From Nocardia miyunensis NBRC 108239 (GTDB lineage Bacteria; Actinomycetota; Actinomycetes; Mycobacteriales; Mycobacteriaceae): a stretch of 64,000 nucleotides of DNA. The translations under genes and the position numbers were made by a program. The stretch spans positions 28,058 to 92,057 of the forward strand of contig NZ_BDBQ01000043.1 in NCBI RefSeq assembly GCF_001613065.1. Direction: 5' to 3'. Below the pieces are notes generated by a model that saw only the letters and a list, made by a program, of their open reading frames with translations, searched no databases and was not told the DNA's origin. Positions 26,725 to 35,792 of the stretch are shown here, piece after piece (the first letter of the stretch is position 1; each line of letters starts with the position of its first letter).

Positions 26725-27132
26725 ATGACGAATGAGCGGGGCGTGGATCCCAGCAAACCCAGTAGCGCTCGCATCTACGATTATTTCCTCGGCGGCAAGG
26801 ACAATTACGAGGTCGACCGCCAGGCCGCGGCCAAGATCCTCGAGGTGTGGCCGACCGTCGCCTCGGGCGTCCACCACAACCGCGACTTCATGGCCCGAGC
26901 GGTGCGCACGTTGAGCGATCTCGAAACCATGCGCCGCGCCCTGGCCACCTACCGAGCCAGCGGAGTACACGCCCAGAACCGCAATCGCGACGAGGTCACC
27001 CGCCTATTCGACGGCTACGAACTCCTGGACCCAGGCGTCGTCGGCGTCCACCGCTGGCGCCCCGAGGCCGACCTCCCCGAGTGGCGAGACGCCGAAGCGG
27101 GCTGCTGGGCAGGCGTCGCCCGCAAGAACTGA
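26725..27132 (+). CDS. Truncated SAM-dependent methyltransferase (DUF574) remnant
   Basis: The 135-residue product joins the N terminus of the actinobacterial SAM methyltransferase family DUF574 (SSARIYDYFLGGKDNYEVDR, then VHHNRDFMARAVRTL) directly to the family's C terminus (YRASGVHAQNRNRDEVTRLF, then GLVGVHRWRP-like WRPE). Full-length members have about 270 residues; the central half, which holds the SAM-binding GxG loop, is missing. The deletion is in frame, so a protein could still be made, but it cannot bind SAM in the usual way. AGGAGA precedes the ATG. The gene ends 5 bases from a tRNA gene. Confidence 0.75.
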   Translation: MTNERGVDPSKPSSARIYDYFLGGKDNYEVDRQAAAKILEVWPTVASGVHHNRDFMARAVRTLSDLETMRRALATYRASGVHAQNRNRDEVTRLFDGYELLDPGVVGVHRWRPEADLPEWRDAEAGCWAGVARKN

Positions 27133-27137
27133 GTTGC

Positions 27138-27212
27138 TGGAGCCCCCTGTCAGGATTGAACTGACGACCTTTCGCTTACAAGGCGAGTGCTCTACCACTG
27201 AGCTAAGGAGGC
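27138..27212 (-). tRNA. tRNA-Thr (anticodon TGT)
   Basis: On the minus strand a 75-base tRNA folds cleanly. The acceptor stem is GCCTCCT with AGGGGGC, the D arm is GCTC...GAGC, the anticodon loop is CTTGTAA (anticodon TGT, reading ACA) and the T arm is GTCAG TTCAATC CTGAC. The 3' CCA is encoded. One C-A mismatch closes the anticodon stem at its outer end. Confidence 0.92.
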
Positions 27213-27355
27213 GGGAAAAGCGGAGCCATCATAACCGGGGGGATGGCTGGTCGGGAAAAGACGTGGTCACGGGGATGGGGGGAGCCGGGCGACCGCATGA
27301 GCAGGGACATGCGGTCGCCGGGTCGTCGTGCCCCACGCGTGTCGAGCGGCTGTGC

Positions 27356-27595
27356 TCAGGACTGGGACTGACGGGCCGCGTCGTCGGCCGCCATCGCGTC
27401 GCGCAGGCTCTTGGGACGCATATCGGTCCAGTTCTTCTCGACGTACTCGACGCAGGCAGCCCGGCTGTCCTCACCGAACACGACTCGCCAACCGGCGGGA
27501 ACCTCCGCGAAAGCCGGCCAGAGGGAATGCTGCTCCTCGTCGTTGACCAGAACGAAGAAGCGTCCGTCTTCGTCATCGAAGGGGTTGGTGCTCAT
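27356..27595 (-). CDS. MbtH family protein
   Basis: The 79-residue protein has the family core NDEEQHSLWPAFAEVPAGW followed by CVEYVEKNWTDMRP. MbtH proteins bind and activate adenylation domains of non-ribosomal peptide synthetases. No such synthetase is in the window, so this copy must act in trans. The C-terminal tail is ordinary. Confidence 0.93.
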   Translation of the reverse strand: MSTNPFDDEDGRFFVLVNDEEQHSLWPAFAEVPAGWRVVFGEDSRAACVEYVEKNWTDMRPKSLRDAMAADDAARQSQS

Positions 27596-27741
27596 CTCAC
27601 CTCACTGATACTGGCGCTGTGTGTTGGGAATGCGCTAGGGGTACGAAACGCTGACGGCCGCGCGAAGCGACCCCCATACGTATGTCGACCCTAGCAAGAC
27701 AGGCGTTACCCTCGGGGCGTTACCTCCGGGGGCACACCGCA

Positions 27742-28575
27742 TCAGCCGCCGAAGAATTCCAGCAGCACCTTGTTCACCGCGTCGGGACGTTCCAGATAAC
27801 CGTAGTGCCCGGCGTCGGGAATCTCCTGGTACCGCGCGGCGGGGATGACCTGAGCGACCTCACGGGCCAGATACGGCGGGATCATCCGGTCGTCGGCGAA
27901 TCCGACCGCGAGGCACGGCACCTTGATGCCGCGGTACGCCTGCAACCGGTCGAAATCGTGATCCATCGCGCGCTGCGCCCGGATCCCGGGGGTGACCGGC
28001 CCGCCGGTGAACTCGAACAGATCGAGCCAGTCCCGCGCCGCGTTGACGTCGGCGAGGGTCGCGGGTGAAAGATTCATCACAGCGGTCAGCGCGGCCTCGT
28101 ACTTCGGCGGCAGCTTCACCCCTTCGGCGTCGAGTTCGTGCTCACCCAGCGACAACGTCTTCTGGAACTGGTCCAGCCGCCCGTGCCCGGCCAGGAAGAC
28201 CGCCTTGCGAACAAGGTCGGGCCGGGTCAGTGCGAGTTCCTGCGATACCCGCGCGCCCATCGACGTCCCGGCCAGCAGCACCGGGCCCTCGTCCAGGAAT
28301 TCGATCAGCGCGGCGGTGTCGCTCACCAGATCGTCGATGGTCATTCCGCTCGCGGCCTCATAGGAGGGAGCGATGCCGCGGTTGTCGAAGGTGCACACCC
28401 GATATCCGGCCGAGACCAGCGCGGGAACCTGATGCAGTTCCCACACCCGGCCCGGACTACCGGTCCCCATCACCAGCACGACCAGCGGGGCGGCGCCCTT
28501 GATATCGCTGCCCTTGGCCTTGTCCCCCTTCACCTGATAGTTCAGTGCGATTCCGTTCACCGTGGCCAACGGCAT
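27742..28575 (-). CDS. Alpha/beta hydrolase
   Basis: This 277-residue cytosolic hydrolase has an oxyanion segment VLVMGTGSPGRVW, nucleophile elbow LLAGTSMGARVSQELAL (Ser near 107), acidic residue in VGFADDRMIPP and catalytic His in PDAGHYGYLERP, so the triad is complete. It lies downstream of nothing obvious, about 150 bases from the mbtH-like gene and in the same direction, so the two might be functionally linked. The substrate is unknown. Confidence 0.85.
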   Translation of the reverse strand: MPLATVNGIALNYQVKGDKAKGSDIKGAAPLVVLVMGTGSPGRVWELHQVPALVSAGYRVCTFDNRGIAPSYEAASGMTIDDLVSDTAALIEFLDEGPVLLAGTSMGARVSQELALTRPDLVRKAVFLAGHGRLDQFQKTLSLGEHELDAEGVKLPPKYEAALTAVMNLSPATLADVNAARDWLDLFEFTGGPVTPGIRAQRAMDHDFDRLQAYRGIKVPCLAVGFADDRMIPPYLAREVAQVIPAARYQEIPDAGHYGYLERPDAVNKVLLEFFGG

Positions 28576-28773
28576 GATGTTCCAAACCCTTTCTGCCTAC
28601 ACTGCGTACTGTCTCCCCAAAGGTATAGCCATCCTGAACCTCCCTGTTTCAGGCATGCTGCCGATATCACGTCAATACCCAGCACAGGCCGACCGAACCG
28701 CCCCTATTTCCCACGACCTATACCATTGACTTCTCGCAACCGTGAGAACTCAACCCATAGTCGAGAGGACACG

Positions 28774-28944
28774 ATGATGGCCGCGAAGGGCGCCAACGAC
28801 ATCGCGGACGACGATCTGGAGCCGCTCGCCGACGAGACTGCTCGACAGGCCCAACGAGTCGTCGCCGCTTACGCTGAAGATGCGGACGAATGCCGGATGC
28901 TGTTGTCCATGCTCGGCATCGGTCCCGGCGGCCGGGGCGAATAA
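28774..28944 (+). CDS. Small conserved actinobacterial protein
   Basis: The 56-residue acidic protein begins MMAAKGANDIADDDLEPLAD and ends DECRMLLSMLGIGPGGRGE. GAGAGGA lies 4-10 bases before the ATG. It is predicted to be mostly helical and cytosolic, with one cysteine. It is followed 71 bases later by otsA in the same direction, which suggests co-transcription. No function can be assigned. Confidence 0.65.
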   Translation: MMAAKGANDIADDDLEPLADETARQAQRVVAAYAEDADECRMLLSMLGIGPGGRGE

Positions 28945-29015
28945 CCACCCCCGACCCGCGACTACTACAACTCCACAGGGCTCTCCCGGCCCGCGGCAAA
29001 CCGGAGGTTCCAGTA

Positions 29016-30557
29016 ATGGACCAGATGAGCGCAAACCCGTCGGATCAGCGAAGATCGGACGCGGGGGCCCACTCGCCCGCGACAGCTCGACACGGCGCGG
29101 GTTCCGGATTCGTCGTGGTCGCCAACCGCCTGCCGGTGGATCTGCAGCAGCTGCCCGACGGCACCACTCGGTGGAAGCGCAGCCCCGGCGGCCTGGTCAC
29201 CGCGCTGGAACCGGTACTGCGCAACAATAATGGAGCCTGGGTCGGCTGGGCCGGAGTCCCCGATGTGGACCTGGACCCGATCGTCGAGGACGGGCTCGAA
29301 CTGCATCCGGTGCCGCTCACCGCGACCGAGGTCGCGGACTACTACGAGGGATTCTCCAACGGCACCCTGTGGCCGCTGTATCACGACGTGATCGTGCGGC
29401 CGGAATACCGGCGGCACTGGTGGAGCGCGTACGTCGAGGTGAACCGGCGTTTCGCGGAGTACACCGCGAAGGTGGCCGCCGAGGGCGCGACGGTCTGGGT
29501 GCAGGACTACCAATTGCAGCTGGTGCCCAAGATGCTCCGCATGCTGCGCCCGGACGTGACGATCGGTTTCTTCCTGCACATCCCGTTCCCGCCGGTGGAA
29601 CTGTTCATGCAGATGCCGTGGCGGACCGAGATCGTCGAGGGTCTGCTGGGCGCGGACCTGATCGGCTTCCACTTACCCGGCGGCGCTCAGAACTTCCTGT
29701 ACCTGGCCAAACGCCTTGCCGGACAACCGACTTCCCGCGGCACCGTCGGCGTGCGCTCGAAACTCGGTGTGGTGCAGGTGGGTTTCCGCACGGTACGGGT
29801 GGGCGCCTTCCCGATCTCGATCGCCTCGGCCGAACTCGACGAACAGTCCCGGCGGCGTTCGGTGCGCGATCGGGCCGCGCAGATCCGCTCCGAGCTGGGT
29901 AATCCGAAATACATTCTGCTGGGCGTGGATCGGCTCGATTACACCAAGGGCATCGATATCCGCCTGGCCGCGCTCGAGGAGTTGCTGCGCGAAGGCCGGA
30001 TCGATCCGACCGAGACGGCCATGGTGCAGCTGGCCACGCCCAGCCGGGAGCGGGTGCAGAGCTACATCCAGATGCGCGGCGACATCGAACGCCAGGTCGG
30101 CCGCATCAACGGCGAATTCGCGCGGGTGGGTTATCCGGTCGTGCACTATCTGCACCGGCCGATTCCGCGCGAGGAACTGCTCGCCTTCTTCGTCGCCGCC
30201 GACGCGATGCTGGTCACGCCGCTGCGGGACGGGATGAATCTGGTCGCCAAGGAGTACGTCGCCAGTCACGGCGGCCTCAACGGCGCGCTGGTGCTGAGCG
30301 AATTCACCGGCGCCGCAGCCGAACTGCGCCAGGCATACCTGTGCAACCCGCACGACCTGGACAGCGTCGAGGACGCCATCATGGCCGCGCTCACCGACAA
30401 TCCCGACACCCGTCGGCGCCGCATGCGCGCGCTGCGCCGCCAGGTCCTCGCGCACGACGTGGACCGTTGGGCCAGAGCGTTTCTCGACGCGCTGGCCCAG
30501 GGTCAGGTGGCGGGCAGCGCGCTGCTGTCCGACGCCGACCTGGATCCCGGCCGCTGA
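29016..30557 (+). CDS. otsA: Trehalose-6-phosphate synthase
   Basis: OtsA joins UDP- or ADP-glucose and glucose-6-phosphate to make trehalose-6-phosphate, used for osmoprotection and as the carrier of mycolates. The 513-residue GT20 protein has VVVANRLPVDL, SPGGLVTALEP near 64, VWVQDYQLQLVP, FFLHIPFPP, GVDRLDYTKGI and PLRDGMNLVAKEYVA. GGAGG precedes the ATG at 29016 by 8 bases. It converges with the mce4 operon, exactly as Rv3490 does, with 19 bases between stop codons. Confidence 0.96.
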   Translation: MDQMSANPSDQRRSDAGAHSPATARHGAGSGFVVVANRLPVDLQQLPDGTTRWKRSPGGLVTALEPVLRNNNGAWVGWAGVPDVDLDPIVEDGLELHPVPLTATEVADYYEGFSNGTLWPLYHDVIVRPEYRRHWWSAYVEVNRRFAEYTAKVAAEGATVWVQDYQLQLVPKMLRMLRPDVTIGFFLHIPFPPVELFMQMPWRTEIVEGLLGADLIGFHLPGGAQNFLYLAKRLAGQPTSRGTVGVRSKLGVVQVGFRTVRVGAFPISIASAELDEQSRRRSVRDRAAQIRSELGNPKYILLGVDRLDYTKGIDIRLAALEELLREGRIDPTETAMVQLATPSRERVQSYIQMRGDIERQVGRINGEFARVGYPVVHYLHRPIPREELLAFFVAADAMLVTPLRDGMNLVAKEYVASHGGLNGALVLSEFTGAAAELRQAYLCNPHDLDSVEDAIMAALTDNPDTRRRRMRALRRQVLAHDVDRWARAFLDALAQGQVAGSALLSDADLDPGR

Positions 30558-30576
30558 CAACGCTTTTCGCGGGAAC

Positions 30577-31065
30577 TCAGATCGGGGTGACACCGGATAC
30601 GAGCCAGTGGCCGTCGTCCTTGTCGAGGGTCACCCGCACCCGGCTGGGGGTGACCATGCCCTGCGGCGAATCCTTGCTCGTGGTCACCTGATTCAGGTAC
30701 AGCAGCACCGTCGCGTGCGAACGGTCGGCGGAGACGATTCCGGCGGCCGTGGTGTTCGCATGCACGGTGAGCTGCTTTTCCTTGGCGCCCTTGGCGATCA
30801 CGCCGTCGACCAGTTTGAGGTAGTCCGAGCGGAAGCCCGGAGTCAGGCTGGGCCCGACCTTGGGCAGTTCGGTGTCGACGGTGTGGAAGTCGTAGCTGAA
30901 CATGGCCTGGACCGTGTTGCGGGCGGTCTGGACGGACTGGGCGCGAGCCTGCTCCGCCTGATTGTCGGACCAGTACTTGAAGCCCGTGAACCCGCCCAGC
31001 ACACCGGCCGCCACGAAAAGGACTGCCGCACAGACGATCAGAATGGCGCGGAGATTGTTTTTCAT
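30577..31065 (-). CDS. Mce-associated membrane protein, second (Rv3492c-like)
   Basis: This 162-residue protein has one N-terminal membrane segment (about 6-28) and an extracytoplasmic domain related to the Mas proteins. It includes VQTARNTVQAMFSYDFHTVD and a C-terminal VTLDKDDGHWLVSGVTPI. Mas proteins are thought to stabilise Mce complexes. It is the last gene of the mce4 operon and overlaps the previous gene by 4 bases (ATGA). Confidence 0.88.
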   Translation of the reverse strand: MKNNLRAILIVCAAVLFVAAGVLGGFTGFKYWSDNQAEQARAQSVQTARNTVQAMFSYDFHTVDTELPKVGPSLTPGFRSDYLKLVDGVIAKGAKEKQLTVHANTTAAGIVSADRSHATVLLYLNQVTTSKDSPQGMVTPSRVRVTLDKDDGHWLVSGVTPI

Positions 31066-31886
31066 GCCACGAACTCCACTTGCGAGCCGGTCAGATGTCC
31101 CGAGTCGTCCCGGGTGACGGTGACCCGGAACCGGTAATACCGCTGCTGCGGGTCGGGCGAGCCCGCATTGGTCAGGGTCTGCGCGGCGGCGACGAGAACC
31201 CGGGCGGTGTGATCGTCCTCGCTCTCCAGGGCCGTTTCGATGATCTGACCACTGGCCTTCACCTTGGCCTGCTGTACGACCTGGGCGTAAGCATCCTTGC
31301 GTTCGGAGTACTCCTGTTTGAGCTGGCCCGACGCGACCGACAGCACCCGATCGATATCCTTCGGCGCGGTGTCGCCGGAGATATTGGTCAGGTTGAGCAC
31401 GACCTGCTTGGCGGTCTGGATGTAGTCGGCGCGCTGCCGCGCGAGCGCGTCCACATGCTGTTCGTGGTAGATCAGGAATCCACCCGAGCCGATCAGGACC
31501 AGCGCCGACACCGCCGCGACGGCCGCCGCGATCCAGCCGAGCCAGCCCAGCTTGCCGGGTACGCGTTCGGACTGTTCCTCGGCGGCCGAATCCGCGATCT
31601 CGGCAGAGTCCTCGGGTGCGGCGTCGACGGGCACGGGTTCGGCGAGTTCGACCGTGGAGTCCGCGGAGACGCTGGACTCGGCTACGGGCGCATCCACAGG
31701 CACGGCCGCGGACGCATTCTCCGCAGCCGTCGGCCCGGCGTCGCCGCGCTGCGCGGCACGCTCCACGGCCGGCGCTGTCGTCCGCTCGACGACCTCGGTG
31801 GTTCCCTCGGTCGGCGGACCGGACTGCCGCATCGCGCGCCGCCGCGGCCTCCTGCCTCCCGCCCCCGGTTCGTTCAGCTCGGTCAC
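31062..31886 (-). CDS. Mce-associated membrane protein, first (Rv3493c-like)
   Basis: This 274-residue protein has a disordered, acidic and alanine-rich cytosolic part (1-115), a membrane segment at about 117-140 and an extracytoplasmic Mas domain with YIQTAKQVVLNLTNI and YYRFRVTVTRDDSGHL. The long low-complexity N terminus is typical of the first Mas protein. It overlaps mce4F by 4 bases, so the whole row is translationally coupled. Confidence 0.88.
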   Translation of the reverse strand: MTELNEPGAGGRRPRRRAMRQSGPPTEGTTEVVERTTAPAVERAAQRGDAGPTAAENASAAVPVDAPVAESSVSADSTVELAEPVPVDAAPEDSAEIADSAAEEQSERVPGKLGWLGWIAAAVAAVSALVLIGSGGFLIYHEQHVDALARQRADYIQTAKQVVLNLTNISGDTAPKDIDRVLSVASGQLKQEYSERKDAYAQVVQQAKVKASGQIIETALESEDDHTARVLVAAAQTLTNAGSPDPQQRYYRFRVTVTRDDSGHLTGSQVEFVA

Positions 31887-33304
31887 TTCTGCTGCTCCTC
31901 GTACATCGCCTGCAAACTCGAAGGTACCGTGCCCGAACCGTTGGAACCGATGTCGCCCTCTCGGTAGGTGCGACCGTCGGACCCGATGAAAGTGCCGGTT
32001 CCCGGGTCGTACTGGCGGTTCTCGAAGGACGCCGGATGGTTGGTGGCCGCGGGCGCCGGAGAAGTCATCGCGGCAGGTCCCGGCGTCGGATTCCCGAACG
32101 GCGGATTGTTGCCGGACGGTACGTAGCCGCGCGGATCGTCACACAGCTCGACCGTGGGCGCCCGCTTGCCCGGGTGATCCTCGCACGGGAAGTTGCGGAT
32201 ACCGCGCACCGCGACGTTGGAGTCCTGGGCAACCTTGCAGTAAAGGTTGGGCGGTGTGTCGGGAACGCTCAGATCGCCCGCGGAACGCCGCTGGCTCGCC
32301 GGCAGGAAGCCGGTCAGGCACCCGGGCGGATCGTTGACCCCGAGCGCGAAGTCCACCTGGACGCCGTACTTGCTCGGATTCAAGCCGTCCTTCGCGGCGG
32401 TCATCAACGCCGCCATCAGTGGCGGGAAGACGACCAGAACCTGTTGCAGCCCAGCGTGATAGGTGACACCGACCTGCCCGATGCTGACCAGATTCGACAG
32501 CAGCAACGGCAGTGTCGGTTGCAGATCCTGGAAGGTCGAGGAGATCTTCTGGGCCGACGACGGGGTCCGTTCGATCAGCTTGCGCAACGACGGATCGTGT
32601 TGGCGCAGTTGGTCGGTGACAGTGGCCAGGTTCCGGGTCCACGCCCGGACCGCGGCGTCCGACCGGTTCTGCGTGTCCAGCAGCGGCCCGATCTTGTTCA
32701 GCAGATCCTTGGTCTGCTCGGTATTCGCGTTCGCGTCCTGCACCAGCAGGGAGGCGGAGTCGATGAGCTTGCCCAGATCCGGTCCGGCGCCGTCGAACGC
32801 GGTGAACGCGTCGTCGAGCAGCTCCCGCAATTTGGTGTCGGAAATGCTCGCCAGGAGGCGGTCCGCCTGATCGAGCATAGCGCCCACATCCTGCGGCAAC
32901 GTGGTGCGCTGCACCGGAATGACCGTTCCGTCGGAGAGGTAACCGCTGCCCGGCGACGCTGGTGGCACCAGGTCCACATACTGTTCGCCGATCGCGGACA
33001 CGCTTCTGATATTCGCGTTCACGTCGGCGGGCACCTTGGCGCTGCTGTTGATCGACAACTTCGCGTGCACGCCGTCGGGGGTGAGCTGAACCTGTTCGAC
33101 CTTGCCGATATTCGTGCCCCGATAGGCGACGTTCGCGGTCGGGTACAGCCCGCCGGTCGCGGTCAGATCGACCGTCACGGTGTACCGCCCGATACCGAAC
33201 ATCGCCGGCAGGTGCACGTACGCCGCGGACATCACGACCAGGCCGACCACGGTGAGCACCGCGAAGATGATCAGCTGGTTCCGGACGAATCTGGTGAGTT
33301 TCAT
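31883..33304 (-). CDS. mce4F: Mce4F, sterol import substrate-binding protein
   Basis: This is one of six MlaD-domain subunits that form the extracytoplasmic tunnel of the Mce4 cholesterol importer. The 473-residue protein has an N-terminal membrane segment (11-32), an MlaD domain (about 38-115, with YRGTNIGKVEQVQL) and a helical region, ending in a proline-rich tail that includes GNNPPFGNPTPGPAA. It overlaps mce4E by 4 bases. Confidence 0.9.
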   Translation of the reverse strand: MKLTRFVRNQLIIFAVLTVVGLVVMSAAYVHLPAMFGIGRYTVTVDLTATGGLYPTANVAYRGTNIGKVEQVQLTPDGVHAKLSINSSAKVPADVNANIRSVSAIGEQYVDLVPPASPGSGYLSDGTVIPVQRTTLPQDVGAMLDQADRLLASISDTKLRELLDDAFTAFDGAGPDLGKLIDSASLLVQDANANTEQTKDLLNKIGPLLDTQNRSDAAVRAWTRNLATVTDQLRQHDPSLRKLIERTPSSAQKISSTFQDLQPTLPLLLSNLVSIGQVGVTYHAGLQQVLVVFPPLMAALMTAAKDGLNPSKYGVQVDFALGVNDPPGCLTGFLPASQRRSAGDLSVPDTPPNLYCKVAQDSNVAVRGIRNFPCEDHPGKRAPTVELCDDPRGYVPSGNNPPFGNPTPGPAAMTSPAPAATNHPASFENRQYDPGTGTFIGSDGRTYREGDIGSNGSGTVPSSLQAMYEEQQK

Positions 33305-34539
33305 CGAGCCGGCCCTCCCTTCGGCGGATTCGGAACCGTCAAACCGGGAATGGCGGGGAGACCCGGAATCTGCGGCAGCCCCGGGATGATCGGCTGGGCG
33401 GGCGGTTTGTTCAGCGGACCGGTCACCGGATCGCCCTTTTCGCCCGCGGTCCCGGCGATCGTGCCCAGCGCGGCCTCCACACCGTATTTCGCCTGTACGC
33501 CACCGAAGTGGCCGCCGAGCGGGGTGCCGGTGAGGAAGTTCGAATCCAGTCGTGAGGCGGTGAGGTCGTAGGTGACGAAGATGTTGAAGTAGTCGCCCTT
33601 GATCGCCTTGTCCAGCTGATTGGCCGGGAACGGGAACGTCAGCAACGCCTGCAGTGCCGTCGTCAGATTGTTGCCGGTGTCGGCGAGCCCCTTCAGCACC
33701 GGCCCGAGGTCGGCCAGCTCCGCCTTCAGGTTGCCGCCGCCCTGCGCGATGATCTGATCGACGACATCGCTCAGGTCACCGAGCGAGGTGATCGTCTGGG
33801 TGATCGTCTGACGACGATCGGCGAGCACCGTCAACGCCGGATGAATGTTCTGGATGGCGTTGGTGAGGTCGCCCTTCTGCTTGGCCAGCACGCCGCCGAA
33901 GCGATCGAGTCCGGACATCGCGGCGATGATGTCGCCGGTCTGCTTGTTCAGCGACGTGGTCAGCTGGTTCAGCTGCGGGATCAGGTCGCGAATGGCGCCC
34001 TCACGTCCCGAGAACGTCGCGTTCAACTCGTGGGTGATGGTCTGCAGCTGCGCGATTCCGCCGCCGTTGAGCACCACCGACAGCGAGGACAGCGTCTGCT
34101 CGGTGGTCGGGAAATCACCGGCACGGGCCAGCGGAATGAGATCGCCGTCGCGCAGCTGTCCCTGCGGCGGGGTATCGGTCGGCGGCGCGAGTTCCACGTG
34201 ATTACTGCCCAGCAGGCTGGTCTGCCCGATCCGCGCGATCGCGTTGGCGGGCAGGTGCACGCCCTTGTCCAGGCTGACGGTGACCAGGGCATGCCAGTCC
34301 TGGACCTCGATTCCGCTCACGGTGCCGACGGTGACGTCGTTGACCATCACCGGCGAATTACGGGTCAGGGTGGTGACATTCGGCATTTGAATGCGCACCT
34401 GCCAGGAGCCCGCGCCGTTTCCCGCGGCGCCGGGCATGGGCAGCGTGTTCAGGCCGTCCCACTCACATCCCGTGGCCCCGAGCAGGACCGCGAACCCGAC
34501 GACGGCCGCGGCGATCCGCTTGCGTACCCGTGCGTTCAT
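33301..34539 (-). CDS. mce4E: Mce4E, lipoprotein subunit of the sterol importer (LprN-like)
   Basis: This 412-residue lipoprotein has a signal peptide with lipobox LGATGC (Cys near 25), the feature that marks the E subunit of Mce systems. An MlaD domain (VMVNDVTVGTVSGIEV) and helical region follow, and the C terminus ends in repeats of IPGLP/IPGLT. The ATG at 34537-34539 overlaps the mce4D stop. A longer open frame reaching into mce4D is a shadow. Confidence 0.9.
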   Translation of the reverse strand: MNARVRKRIAAAVVGFAVLLGATGCEWDGLNTLPMPGAAGNGAGSWQVRIQMPNVTTLTRNSPVMVNDVTVGTVSGIEVQDWHALVTVSLDKGVHLPANAIARIGQTSLLGSNHVELAPPTDTPPQGQLRDGDLIPLARAGDFPTTEQTLSSLSVVLNGGGIAQLQTITHELNATFSGREGAIRDLIPQLNQLTTSLNKQTGDIIAAMSGLDRFGGVLAKQKGDLTNAIQNIHPALTVLADRRQTITQTITSLGDLSDVVDQIIAQGGGNLKAELADLGPVLKGLADTGNNLTTALQALLTFPFPANQLDKAIKGDYFNIFVTYDLTASRLDSNFLTGTPLGGHFGGVQAKYGVEAALGTIAGTAGEKGDPVTGPLNKPPAQPIIPGLPQIPGLPAIPGLTVPNPPKGGPAR

Positions 34540-35792
34540 CGCCCGCCTCCCGGAAGTGCCAGGCCCGAAACACCTTTCGGCACGCTGACGGGTATGCCCT
34601 CGCGGGCCGCCTGCTGCGCGAGTTCGGGCGTGCTGAATCGCAGCTGGCTCGGGAAGGCCGTCTGGGTGGACGCCGGATTCACCAGTAGCGGTGGGTAATT
34701 CATCAGCAGGGAATTGACGACCGGCGCCAGATATTGGCGGCACAGCTGCCCCGACTTCTCGGATTCGTCGGCCCCGATGCCCTCGACCGAACCACACAGG
34801 AATTCGATCGGATTGGCGAAGTTGGAATAGGTGATCGCACCCGCCAGCGAACCCTGCGCGGGCTTGTAGATCTGATAGAAGTTCACCAGGCCGTTCGGTG
34901 CGGCGTGCAGCAGGTTCGCCAGTTGGCCGCGTTTGTCGGCGACGGTCTTGGTGACGTCGCTGAGGCGCTGCACGCCCTCGGTCAGAGCCCCGCCGCGTTC
35001 GTCCAGGAACCGTTTCACGTCGTCGATCGCGGAGGACAGATTGTCCAGTCCCGCACCGAGATCCGTGGACACTCCGGCCAGCACCGAGGAGACCGAGGCC
35101 AGCCGCCCGCCGAACTGGACGATCTGCTCGTTGCTCTTGGACAGGACATCGACGAGCTGTTGCAGATTCCGGATCGTGCCGAACAGGTCGGTCCGGCTGT
35201 CGGACAGGGTGTTGAACGTGCTGGACAGCTCCTTCAATGTGTCCCGCAGCGACTGGGCATTGCCGTTGCCGAGGTTGGCCGAGGCGGTGTCGACAAAGCG
35301 GCCGAACGAGCCCTTCGGATCGTTGCCCTCCGGTCCCAGCGCCTTGGACAGCCTGGTCAGCTGGGTCTTGATGTCGTCCCATTCCACCGGAACGGCGGTG
35401 CGCTGGATCGGGATCACCGCGTTGTCGTGCATCTTCGGACCGCCGTCGTAGGCGGGGGCCAGCTGCACGAACCGCGCGGACACCAGCGAGGGAGAGATGA
35501 TCACCGCGCGCGCGTCGGCCGGGATGTCGACGCCGCGATCGACCGTCATGGTGACCTTCACGTTGTCCTTGCCCGGCTCGATCGAATTGATCCTGCCGAC
35601 CTTGACCCCGAGTATCTCGACGTTGTCACCGGCGTAGATGGCGTTGGTGGACGGGAAGTACGCGGTGATGTGGGTCTTGCCGATATTGGTCACCGCGGAG
35701 TAGACGATCCACCCGGCCAGGGCCACGACCAGCGCCGCGGCGACGTAACGCACCCAGCGTGGCACCCGGGACATCTTGCGCAATAGGTTCAT
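34536..35792 (-). CDS. mce4D: Mce4D, sterol import substrate-binding protein
   Basis: This 418-residue MlaD-domain protein has a membrane segment at about 14-34, then NAIYAGDNVEILGVKVGRI as the MlaD core and long helices to the C terminus, where LPGGGR ends the protein. The ATG at 35790-35792 overlaps the mce4C stop by 4 bases. A further upstream start would intrude into mce4C. Confidence 0.9.
   Translation of the reverse strand: MNLLRKMSRVPRWVRYVAAALVVALAGWIVYSAVTNIGKTHITAYFPSTNAIYAGDNVEILGVKVGRINSIEPGKDNVKVTMTVDRGVDIPADARAVIISPSLVSARFVQLAPAYDGGPKMHDNAVIPIQRTAVPVEWDDIKTQLTRLSKALGPEGNDPKGSFGRFVDTASANLGNGNAQSLRDTLKELSSTFNTLSDSRTDLFGTIRNLQQLVDVLSKSNEQIVQFGGRLASVSSVLAGVSTDLGAGLDNLSSAIDDVKRFLDERGGALTEGVQRLSDVTKTVADKRGQLANLLHAAPNGLVNFYQIYKPAQGSLAGAITYSNFANPIEFLCGSVEGIGADESEKSGQLCRQYLAPVVNSLLMNYPPLLVNPASTQTAFPSQLRFSTPELAQQAAREGIPVSVPKGVSGLALPGGGR

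Noticed and set aside
26725..27132. Integrated phage or island at the tRNA-Thr
   Set aside because: There is no integrase, no direct repeat of the tRNA 3' end within the window and no phage genes; only the truncated methyltransferase is suggestive.
27356..28575. Non-ribosomal peptide cluster implied by MbtH
   Set aside because: No adenylation, condensation or carrier domains are present; only MbtH and a generic hydrolase are seen.
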